This document shows positions 1-6,779 of a stretch of 18,019 nt of DNA, piece by piece. The stretch is from positions 1-18,019 of the forward strand of contig CALABN010000187.1 of the NCBI GenBank assembly GCA_937885735.1, in the 5' to 3' direction. Under the pieces are notes generated by a model that searched no databases, was not told the DNA's origin, and saw nothing but the letters and a program-made list of their open reading frames with translations. The stretch comes from an uncultured Bacteroidota bacterium (GTDB lineage Bacteria > Bacteroidota > Bacteroidia > Bacteroidales > SZUA-534). A program made the translations under genes and the position numbers. Numbering within the stretch: the stretch's first letter is position 1; each line of letters begins with the position of its first letter.

Positions 1-78
1 GTCAACAGTGCCCGCACTGTATCCTCCTTCCGTCCATAAATCCACTCGATAAAAATTCAAAAATCTCTCGAAATCAAT
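1..78 (+). repeat. 78-bp dispersed direct repeat, copy 1 (may continue left of the window)
   Basis: These bases match 13891-13968 at 77 of 78 positions, in the same orientation; the only difference is position 26 (C here, T at 13916). Similarity stops abruptly at base 79. The left limit cannot be seen because the window begins here. A 16-bp palindrome at 5-20 (ACAGTGC-CC-GCACTGT) could form a small hairpin. The copy lies 46 bp beyond the stop codon of the leftward lipoprotein gene. I do not recognise the element. It could be a short non-autonomous mobile element, the end of an insertion sequence, or a repeated regulatory RNA. Confidence 0.9.
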
Positions 79-124
79 TTATAGAATCCACCAAAAGATG
101 CCCGAAAGATATGAAAATGAGCCG

Positions 125-1708
125 TCATTTCACTCTTTTGCCGTGCAAATATGTCATATCGACTGTTAAATCAGGAATGTTAGGCTGGTACATAGTAGTA
201 ATATTCTCGCTCGTAACTATGAAATCGGCCCATTTGCCAACCTCAAGGCTTCCTTTGGATTTCTCGTCGAACTGTGAATATGCAGGCCATATTGTCATAG
301 CCTTCAATGCCTGTGTAGGCGTCATTTCCTGGCTCTGTTTGTTGTTGGCCCTGCGTTTTTCCTGCCTTATGGCCGAATAGTAAACTGCCATCGGATTCAA
401 TTTGCCGAAAGGCGCATTGGTACCGCAAACTATGCCTTGATTCTGGTCGAGAAGTTGCTTCCAGGCAAACGACTCCTTTATATGCCTGCGGTCGAAATTC
501 TCCTTTATGAAGTTGCTGTTCACCTTGAACTGCATCGGCTGGACTGACGGCATAATGTTGAAATGGCCCAACTTACGCAAGTCCTTATGTGATATCATAT
601 GCAGATTTTCTATCCGCCAACGCATATCGTTCTTGTGTGGCAGAATCTTTGCATAAGTGTTTATAGCAAGCCGTACGGCCGAATCGCCTACGCAACCTAA
701 ACATACCTGAAAACCGTGGTCGTAAGCCTGTTGGCAAATGTTCATCAGGCTGTCGGCGCTGATGTTCAGTGTGCCGTTGATGCCATCACTGCCGTAAGGT
801 TCAAGCATCACGGCCGAATGTTGCAATAGCCGTCCGTCAATGTCAAATCCCACTGCCAGCACCTTCAAGTTTTCAGTATAATAAGGTATCTTGCTTATAT
901 ACGCTTCAATGTTTTCGGCTGACGGTTCAAGTATGGCATACACGGGAATTTTGAGTGTCCCGTCACCTTGCATCTTGTCAATCAACTTGATGAATCTGGA
1001 TTGTGCGCCAAAATCGGTAGTCGATGTTATGCCGACATTGAAACAATCCTGTTCGGCTTGCCGAAGCAACAACTCCATCTCGCTGTCGGCAGGCGCAGGA
1101 ATGCAACGTGAAGCCATCTGTGCTTCAACCCCGCTAATGATGCCGTTTGGCGAATCGACATTGAGTTTTGATTTTTGTATAAATGCCTTGTTGACTATGG
1201 CAGACTTGTAACCTGCAGTCCACACAAACACTGGTGTCTTGGCAAACAACTTGTTGAACAACTCGTTGTCAGTCATTTCGCCGTCGTCGATAAACGATGA
1301 TTTAAGATTTCTGGCTACAATCCACTTGCCTGGGTTCTTCTGCTGATAATCGGTAAGCAAACGAATAACGGCATTAAGGCTGTCGGCGTCTGCCAAATCA
1401 ATTTGCGAAAGCGAAATGGCGTATTGCACAAAATGGGCGTGGGCGTCGATAAAGCCTGGATACACGAATTTCCCTTTGAGTTCAAGAATGCTGTCGGATG
1501 TATAGCGGGCCATAATGTTGGCATCGTTGCTTATGGCCACAAACTTCCCGTTTTTGACCACTGCGCTCTGCATCACGGCAAAACTGTTGTTGACGGTATA
1601 TATCTTGGCGTTCCTGATAATCAGGTCGGCATCTTCCTTATTCTGGCAACTTACGGCCAGCAATGCCACGGCCATTACAAGAGCAATATGTTTCAATTCG
1701 GCAATCAT
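125..1708 (-). CDS. Amidohydrolase-family (YtcJ-like) lipoprotein, probably catalytically defective
   Basis: The 527-residue product belongs to the amidohydrolase_3 (YtcJ-like) family by overall sequence: an N-terminal beta segment, PGFIDAHAH at 84-92, a long TIM-barrel region and a C-terminal G-x-L-E-V-G-K-W-A-D-F block near 486-497. It starts with a lipoprotein signal peptide whose lipobox ends in A-V-S-C (Cys21), so it should be membrane anchored. I chose the ATG at 1708; the frame could extend to a TTG at 1729, but the signal peptide fits the ATG. The first metal pair (His90, His92) is present. The family His in the H-A-I-G-D-R motif is Gly338, the His of R-I-E-H is Asn368, and the Asp of G-S/T-D-x-P is Asn431. 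By family knowledge these residues hold the metal, so I infer lost or changed hydrolase activity. The gene is monocistronic. Confidence 0.85.
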   Translation of the reverse strand: MIAELKHIALVMAVALLAVSCQNKEDADLIIRNAKIYTVNNSFAVMQSAVVKNGKFVAISNDANIMARYTSDSILELKGKFVYPGFIDAHAHFVQYAISLSQIDLADADSLNAVIRLLTDYQQKNPGKWIVARNLKSSFIDDGEMTDNELFNKLFAKTPVFVWTAGYKSAIVNKAFIQKSKLNVDSPNGIISGVEAQMASRCIPAPADSEMELLLRQAEQDCFNVGITSTTDFGAQSRFIKLIDKMQGDGTLKIPVYAILEPSAENIEAYISKIPYYTENLKVLAVGFDIDGRLLQHSAVMLEPYGSDGINGTLNISADSLMNICQQAYDHGFQVCLGCVGDSAVRLAINTYAKILPHKNDMRWRIENLHMISHKDLRKLGHFNIMPSVQPMQFKVNSNFIKENFDRRHIKESFAWKQLLDQNQGIVCGTNAPFGKLNPMAVYYSAIRQEKRRANNKQSQEMTPTQALKAMTIWPAYSQFDEKSKGSLEVGKWADFIVTSENITTMYQPNIPDLTVDMTYLHGKRVK

Positions 1709-1776
1709 CTCTATTCGTCTAAAAAACAAAAAGTAATTTAGAAATAATTATTGATACATACACGTTATGCACACCA

Positions 1777-1784
1777 CAAATTTA
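1777..1784 (-). promoter_or_regulatory. Putative -7 box for the lipoprotein gene
   Basis: On the minus strand this reads TAAATTTG, a perfect match to the Bacteroidetes -7 consensus TAnnTTTG, about 70 bases before the ATG at 1708. No good TTTG element is visible at the usual -33 distance, so the call rests on the -7 box alone. Confidence 0.4.
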
Positions 1785-1827
1785 GAACTTACCTACAGAT
1801 TAGTGTCACAACGTATCAACATTTATA

Positions 1828-1835
1828 TAAATTTG
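1828..1835 (+). promoter_or_regulatory. Putative -7 box for the SiaC-like gene
   Basis: TAAATTTG matches TAnnTTTG exactly and lies 56 bases before the ATG at 1892. It is divergent from the identical box at 1777-1784 on the other strand. The -33 element is not convincing. Confidence 0.45.
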
Positions 1836-1891
1836 TGTCGATGCAAAAAACAATGGCATCACATTTCTAAACAAATCAAAAACTTAAGCCG

Positions 1892-2266
1892 ATGGCACCA
1901 CTTATTTTGAATGCAACTGAAGATACGCCTGAAGTAATCTTCGACCCAAACACAGGAAAACTTTCAATGACAGGCACTTCGATACCTGAAAACGCACGCA
2001 AGTTTTACGACCCACTGATTGTATGGCTCGACGAATACTCCAAAAATCCGTCGGAAATCACCTCATTCAGTTTCAACTTCAAGTATTTCAACACTGCTTC
2101 GACAAAATATCTGTTCGACATAATGGTTTTGGCAAAGGACATTTCAAAGAATGGCAACTCGCTTGTCATAAACTGGTATTTTCCTGAAGATGATGACGAT
2201 ATGTATGAGGCAGGATTGGGTTTCTCAAAAATGCTTCGCTACCCTTTCAACTTTGTGAAAGCATAA
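1892..2266 (+). CDS. SiaC-like regulatory phosphoprotein (DUF1987 family)
   Basis: The 124-residue cytoplasmic protein matches the DUF1987/SiaC family over its whole length: an N-terminal segment with T-P-E-V near residues 12-15, an F-D-P turn (17-19), S-x-P-E-N-A near 30-35, and the central F-N-T-A-S-T-K block at 66-72. In Pseudomonas SiaC the threonine of this block is phosphorylated by a SiaB-type kinase, dephosphorylated by a SiaA-type PP2C phosphatase, and controls a diguanylate cyclase. Thr68 here occupies the corresponding place. An acidic stretch (E-D-D-D-D-M) near 109-114 precedes the C-terminal G-F-S-K-M. No kinase, phosphatase or cyclase is encoded nearby, so its partners must be elsewhere or differ. 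It has its own putative promoter and terminator. The family call is firm; the signalling role is inferred. Confidence 0.85.
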   Translation: MAPLILNATEDTPEVIFDPNTGKLSMTGTSIPENARKFYDPLIVWLDEYSKNPSEITSFSFNFKYFNTASTKYLFDIMVLAKDISKNGNSLVINWYFPEDDDDMYEAGLGFSKMLRYPFNFVKA

Positions 2267-2288
2267 CTCTTATTTTCTCAAAATACTA

Positions 2289-2322
2289 CGCCACAATTGC
2301 ACTGCCAGTTGTGGCGTTTTTT
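2289..2322 (+). terminator. Rho-independent terminator of the SiaC-like gene
   Basis: An 11-bp stem (2289-2299 with 2306-2316, one G-T pair) with a 6-base loop is followed by six T residues at 2317-2322. It begins 22 bases after the stop codon of the rightward gene. The stop codon of the convergent peptidase gene (2321-2323) lies inside the T run, so the hairpin may also slow leftward transcription. Confidence 0.9.
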
Positions 2323-5080
2323 ATTCTACTACAACTCTTTGCGACCTGTCGTCCACTTTTACAATGTAAATGCCAGATGTTGGCACTTTAATTTCCGTGC
2401 ATTCGCAATTACCTGTGTTTTTGTAGATTAGATACCCAACCACATTAAACACCGATATCTCAAATTTGGCATTTTCAACAATTATGGTTCTGTTGACTGC
2501 GTAAACCTTTGGATTTGAGACACCGGCATCGTCAACGACATCAACCCCGCCAATGACATTGACATAGAATTGGAACTTGCTTCCTGAATAATTGACTGTC
2601 AACATCTTTGAACCGACAAATTCACTGACAAAGCCTGTCACCATAGAGCCGTCAACAGCGACAGACACCGTAGAATCGTTGCTATATGTCACGTTGATAG
2701 TCGCTCCGTTCAAATCAAGCGTGTCGCCAATCTGATACGTGAGTTTGTACGGCAACGACGAAATAGATACCGACTTGACAGTAGTAGGATTTACAGGTCC
2801 GAAATTTGGCAACGATATGCTGAACATTGTGATGCAGTTGTCAATCTTGACAATGACAGTCTGTGATTCCGCCACCTGTGTATTTCCGACAATCATTTCA
2901 TTTTTCATAGGCACTACCACCGACACGCCGTTGCTGTATTTTACATTGAGCATTCCGCCCGTCAAATCAAGCGTATCGCCCAAATTGTATGCCAATTTTA
3001 CAGGAAGCGACACAACGGATATAGATGTGGCCAACTGAATTTCCGTCGGCTTTTCTTCATCTGCATTTATGGTGATTTCAAAAGACACTGTATGTTTTTC
3101 AAATTCAAGGACTACAATCTGCATTCCTGCAATCCGGCTGTCGAAAGAGACAACCATAGCGCCACGCATTGATACAACCGCCGTGGAATCGTTGCTGTAT
3201 GTCACATTGAGCATTCCACCTGTCAAATTCAAGGAATCGCCTACAGTGTACACCAACTTGTCGGGGTTTTGTGCAATGCTGACGGCATTGACGACGACAT
3301 TATGCACGGTGTCAGGAATGTAAGGTATGGTATCTATTGTATGTGGCACGGTGTCTTTAGGCTGAACTGTAAGCCTCACGTCGGCAACTGTAGTTTGGCT
3401 TACGGAAGCGAACCGTAGCAATGTTGAATAATCGCCACTTTGCAGGTTGTGGCTGTCGATGGTCAAATTGATTGTGTCCGTCATACCCTTTGGTATGTCA
3501 CCTTCGGTCTTGTCCATAGACAACCAGGCAACTTGCGGTTCGGCACTGACAATGAAAGAATTGTCACAATCGCCAATATTTGACAACACTATTTTGCTTA
3601 CGCCAACTGTATCGACTTTTTGAAAGACATCAACCGTTACAGGCAAGAGTTTGAGCAACGGGCCATTTCCATTTAGCACTATGTCTTTTTTCAATGGCTG
3701 GCCATTAACTACAGTGACCTCAACGATTTGCGAGACATAACCTTCGGCACTGAATGTCAATTTGTAAGTACCTGACTTCAACAAGCGGTGATAGTCGCCA
3801 GCGCGGGCATCAGTCTCAACCCACGAGTTGTCCTTGTCAAAGCCATCTATAGTGACAGTTGCATTCAACGGATTGCCATAAATATCAGTGACTGTGCCAC
3901 AAACACCATTTAATCCTTCGGAAAAATATTTAAGCAACGACCTGTAATTGTATTCCCAAATATCAGGAAGTGTTGAGCCATTGACAGTTTTCGACGAACT
4001 AATCTCAATAGTGGCCTCACGGCAATGTGCGTAACAATTGGCGTAATCCTGCTGACCTCCTGTCACAGAATACCAACTCCAGCCATTAGTCAAGCCATTT
4101 GCACTATGCGACAAATTATCATCGAAATATCCTGACGGGCTATACTTTTGGGCCATATCGCGATAATTTGCCCCCACCATCTTCCACCACTCATCGTCAG
4201 CAGTTGTCCGTTGCCACGTATCCCACGGATAATTGAAACACTCATATCCACCGTGAATGTTTGCCGACAATGTAAAATGATGCTTTTCAAAAAAATCCAT
4301 CATCGCCAAAGTCTCTTGTTGCCAATCATTTCCATCGGGATGTGGTTTTGTCCCATTTACGTGCGGAAAATTACGGTTCAAGTCAACTGAATTGGCATTG
4401 CCACGCGTGGAACTGCTTATTTCATTGTTTCCTCCGCGGTACATTCCATCTGGATTGTAAAGAGGCAGTATCCAAATTTCGGCATTATCGACAAGATTGG
4501 TCACACTGTCAACCTTACGGTAGTTTTCAAGCAGATATTGGCACAAACGAAGTGTCGTAACCATACACACTTCCTCATCACCGTGCATTGAGCCAGTGCA
4601 AAGCATTTCAGGCTTTGTGGTGTTGTCGTTATCCACATCAGACGAAATCTTGACTGACAAGAGTTGTCTACCCGAAGCCAAAGTCCCGACAACCTCCAAC
4701 TTGCAAATTGACGGATAGTCGCCTGCAAATTTCCGCATAATAGAGTCATATACGGAATATGTAGGATAACGGTCCCAATTCTGCATATCGCTGACGGTCT
4801 TTGCCATTTTATAGGTCAATTTCGATGCATTTTTGCCGGGACAGAGTTCGTATTCAATGCCCGTTTGCCTGAATGTCGCCATCTCCTTCGGACTTGCATA
4901 AGCCCACACCACTCCGTTGTCAATCTTGTCAATGGAAATCATTTGCGAAAGGCTGTCCAGATTGGTCAATTCGCTCAACTGAAACGTAAAACGGTATTCG
5001 AGCGGTTGCGCCAAAATGCCGTTGTAAAAGGCACAAAACAGTGCAACTAAAAAAAAACTATGCAAAGACCTGGCTGTCAT
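2321..5080 (-). CDS. Secreted M14 zinc carboxypeptidase with Ig-like repeats and a type IX sorting domain
   Basis: This 919-residue protein has a signal peptide (about 1-24), a propeptide-like segment (to about 95), and an M14 peptidase domain (about 100-390). Zinc ligands are visible as H-G-D-E (His166, Glu169) and His276 in N-I-H-G-G-Y. The substrate arginine lies in N-R-N-F-P (235-239), and the catalytic glutamate is Glu359 in A-T-I-E-I. Then come a CarboxypepD regulatory-like domain (about 391-470), a BACON-like domain (about 480-572) and three Ig-like repeats (about 595-672, 680-757, 768-842), each with G-D-x-L-x-L-x-G. The C-terminus (about 850-919) resembles a type A sorting domain ending in V-V-V-E. 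It probably cleaves C-terminal residues from extracellular peptides, exported by the type IX system. The ATG at 5080 follows the kinase stop codon by 3 bp. Confidence 0.9.
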   Translation of the reverse strand: MTARSLHSFFLVALFCAFYNGILAQPLEYRFTFQLSELTNLDSLSQMISIDKIDNGVVWAYASPKEMATFRQTGIEYELCPGKNASKLTYKMAKTVSDMQNWDRYPTYSVYDSIMRKFAGDYPSICKLEVVGTLASGRQLLSVKISSDVDNDNTTKPEMLCTGSMHGDEEVCMVTTLRLCQYLLENYRKVDSVTNLVDNAEIWILPLYNPDGMYRGGNNEISSSTRGNANSVDLNRNFPHVNGTKPHPDGNDWQQETLAMMDFFEKHHFTLSANIHGGYECFNYPWDTWQRTTADDEWWKMVGANYRDMAQKYSPSGYFDDNLSHSANGLTNGWSWYSVTGGQQDYANCYAHCREATIEISSSKTVNGSTLPDIWEYNYRSLLKYFSEGLNGVCGTVTDIYGNPLNATVTIDGFDKDNSWVETDARAGDYHRLLKSGTYKLTFSAEGYVSQIVEVTVVNGQPLKKDIVLNGNGPLLKLLPVTVDVFQKVDTVGVSKIVLSNIGDCDNSFIVSAEPQVAWLSMDKTEGDIPKGMTDTINLTIDSHNLQSGDYSTLLRFASVSQTTVADVRLTVQPKDTVPHTIDTIPYIPDTVHNVVVNAVSIAQNPDKLVYTVGDSLNLTGGMLNVTYSNDSTAVVSMRGAMVVSFDSRIAGMQIVVLEFEKHTVSFEITINADEEKPTEIQLATSISVVSLPVKLAYNLGDTLDLTGGMLNVKYSNGVSVVVPMKNEMIVGNTQVAESQTVIVKIDNCITMFSISLPNFGPVNPTTVKSVSISSLPYKLTYQIGDTLDLNGATINVTYSNDSTVSVAVDGSMVTGFVSEFVGSKMLTVNYSGSKFQFYVNVIGGVDVVDDAGVSNPKVYAVNRTIIVENAKFEISVFNVVGYLIYKNTGNCECTEIKVPTSGIYIVKVDDRSQRVVVE

Positions 5081-5083
5081 TCA

Positions 5084-6058
5084 CTAAATCGATGCAAGTA
5101 CATTCTTTATTTCCTTCCAAACGTCGGCAGGTATTTGCGCACCTAAATTTTCAATAACCTTACCAGACAAAAGTGCGCCGATTTTTCCGCAACGGTCAAG
5201 GCTGTAGCCCATTGCGTGCCCGTAAACAAAGCCCGATGCATAAAGGTCGCCAGCGCCTGTGGTGTCGATGCAGTTGGCGTCAATGATGCCTACCCGATAC
5301 TCTTTGTCGCCCTGTCTGATTATAGACCCTTGCTTGCCAATCTTGACAACTGCAATATCACACATTTCGGCAAGTTCCTTGACAGCATATTCCGCATCTT
5401 TGCCAGTAAATGTTTTTGCCTCATCTTCATTTGCAAAAATTATGTCGACATAATCCCTTGCTATCCGACGCAGAAACTCGACATTTTCAGCCACTACGTT
5501 GTAACTTGCCAAATCAAGCACAATTTTCAACGACTGACTGCGGGCAATCTTCACGGCAGTCTCTATAAGATTATGGTTTTGAACCAAATATCCTTCTATG
5601 TAAAAATAATCGTATTGTGAGAATATGGATGGTGAAATTTCTTCTGGCGACAATTCGACCGCAGAACCGAGATATGTGGCAAAAGTACGTTCAGAATCGG
5701 GTGTCACGAACGCAATTGCACGGCCAGAAGCAGTGGAACTTGTCAAAAGATGAGGCGTGACGCCAGATTTTTCAAGGTCGGACTTGAACATATCGCCCAT
5801 TTTGTCAGTGCCTATCTTGCCTATGAAACCACAAGGAACGCCTAAATGAGCCAATCCGTGAATGGTATTGGCGGAAGACCCTCCTGCCGATATTTTGGAA
5901 CTGAATTGTGCTGTCTGCTCTGCTATTGTTTTCGACAAGTCGGCATCAATCAACTGCATACTGCCTTTAGGCAGGTTGAATTTTGCCAAGACACTGTCAT
6001 CTGGCACCGTAGTCATAATATCGACAAGGGCATTGCCCATTCCTAAAACCTTTTTCAT
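5084..6058 (-). CDS. PfkB-family carbohydrate kinase, adenosine kinase-like
   Basis: The 324-residue cytoplasmic kinase has the ribokinase/PfkB hallmarks: an early G-N-A-L-V-D-I (8-14), the substrate-lid G-G-S-S-A-N-T (59-65), A-N-E-D-E-A near 209-214, and the C-terminal signature D-T-T-G-A-G-D (265-271), whose last Asp is the catalytic base. Length and motifs fit the Bacteroidetes proteins annotated as adenosine kinase, which would phosphorylate a nucleoside or sugar with ATP. The substrate cannot be fixed from sequence alone. The ATG at 6058 is preferred over an in-frame TTG at 6067. The gene is first in a two-gene leftward operon with the M14 peptidase 3 bp downstream, a pairing without an obvious functional link. 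Its own promoter is not clear in the intergenic region to the right. Confidence 0.88.
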   Translation of the reverse strand: MKKVLGMGNALVDIMTTVPDDSVLAKFNLPKGSMQLIDADLSKTIAEQTAQFSSKISAGGSSANTIHGLAHLGVPCGFIGKIGTDKMGDMFKSDLEKSGVTPHLLTSSTASGRAIAFVTPDSERTFATYLGSAVELSPEEISPSIFSQYDYFYIEGYLVQNHNLIETAVKIARSQSLKIVLDLASYNVVAENVEFLRRIARDYVDIIFANEDEAKTFTGKDAEYAVKELAEMCDIAVVKIGKQGSIIRQGDKEYRVGIIDANCIDTTGAGDLYASGFVYGHAMGYSLDRCGKIGALLSGKVIENLGAQIPADVWKEIKNVLASI

Positions 6059-6120
6059 AAAAATCAAAATTGATATTACAAACAGTAAAAAATGTCTTTC
6101 ATTCAGGGCGCTAAATTACA

Positions 6121-6238
6121 AAGACTTTGCAAGTCTTCCACATACAATGTCACAATTGTGGGTTGACTGATTCAATTTTCAGTCATACTTTTTCCGACAT
6201 TCAAACCCACAATCCACAAATCGGCGAGCAACGGCCGA
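6121..6238. other. Intergenic cluster of inverted repeats (possible structured RNA or operator region)
   Basis: This lies in the 348-bp gene-free stretch between the divergent kinase and rsfS genes. It holds AAGACTT-TGC-AAGTCTT at 6121-6137; the 10-bp palindrome CACAATTGTG at 6151-6160; ATTGTGGGTT (6155-6164) pairing perfectly with AACCCACAAT (6204-6213); inside that, TGACTGA (6164-6170) pairing with TCAGTCA (6179-6185) around an 8-base loop; and TCGGC (6221-6225) pairing with GCCGA (6234-6238). The nested pair forms a long stem capped by a second hairpin. No open reading frame of interest overlaps it. The pairings are seen directly; any function is inference. From 6239 to 6354 I see only AT-rich DNA. 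Confidence 0.5.
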
Positions 6239-6354
6239 ATCCATTTTCAAGAACAAAGCATTTATTATCAACAACATTGTCAATCTACAACATACGCATA
6301 TCGATTTTATATATATCAGTTTAATCAAAATAGATAAATGGCTAATGCCCGAAC

Positions 6355-6387
6355 CTTTTCCGTTTTAACTAATAAAAATTACATTTG
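6355..6387 (+). promoter_or_regulatory. Promoter of the rsfS-ftsH-cdsA-psd operon
   Basis: TACATTTG at 6380-6387 is a perfect TAnnTTTG -7 box. A T-rich TTTTC at 6356-6360 lies 19 bases upstream, near the -33 position. Transcription would start near 6394, giving a leader of roughly 13 bases before the ATG at 6407. This also rules out the upstream in-frame ATG at 6338 as the rsfS start. Confidence 0.65.
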
Positions 6388-6406
6388 CAGTCTCAATAAA
6401 TATGTA

Positions 6407-6775
6407 ATGGCAAAAGAGAAACAGAACCTAAACCTCAAAGACGCAATAGTTGAGGCAATAAAGCAGAAAAAAGGCCACGAGATAGTTGTTATCGACCTGA
6501 CCGAAACGGAACAGTCAATTGCAGACTACTACGTTATATGTCACGGCAATTCGTCATCGCAAGTTGACGCATTGGCAGACCACATTGAACGTTTTGCCCG
6601 TGTAGAAACTTCAGAGCACCCAATTCACGTTGAAGGTCAGCAAAATGCGCAATGGATTCTTATGGACTACGGCGACATTGTGGTGCACATATTCCAGGAA
6701 GAGATTCGCCGTTTCTACAACCTTGAAGACCTTTGGGCTGATGCCAAAAAAGAAATCATTGAATCAGAAGAATAA
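6407..6775 (+). CDS. rsfS: Ribosomal silencing factor RsfS
   Basis: This 122-residue protein belongs to the RsfS/YbeB/Iojap family, which binds ribosomal protein uL14 on the large subunit and blocks subunit joining when nutrients are short. The family core is plain: D-L-T-E near 33-36, A-D-Y-Y-V-I-C near 42-48, the H-x-E-G segment near 76-79, then W-I-L-M-D-Y-G-D-I-V-V-H-I-F near 85-98, and a C-terminal F-Y-N-L-E-D-L-W-A-D-A. I start it at the ATG at 6407 because a strong -7 box sits just upstream; a frame extension to 6338 would add 23 residues with no family similarity. The ftsH start codon follows its stop by 4 bp. It is the first gene of a five-gene operon. Confidence 0.93.
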   Translation: MAKEKQNLNLKDAIVEAIKQKKGHEIVVIDLTETEQSIADYYVICHGNSSSQVDALADHIERFARVETSEHPIHVEGQQNAQWILMDYGDIVVHIFQEEIRRFYNLEDLWADAKKEIIESEE

Positions 6776-6779
6776 CTTT

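Noticed and set aside
111..380. Plus-strand open frame beginning after the first repeat
   Set aside because: It is antisense to the well-supported lipoprotein gene and has no recognisable protein features.
2640..3240. Repeated DNA in the peptidase gene as a mobile or tandem repeat element
   Set aside because: It is explained by three homologous Ig-like domains in the encoded protein and is in frame.
6338..6406. Upstream in-frame ATG for rsfS
   Set aside because: It would place the start before the promoter at 6355-6387, and the added residues show no family similarity.
6630..6779. Upstream in-frame extension of ftsH
   Set aside because: It lies inside rsfS in another frame and has no FtsH-like sequence; the ATG at 6780 is 4 bp after the rsfS stop.
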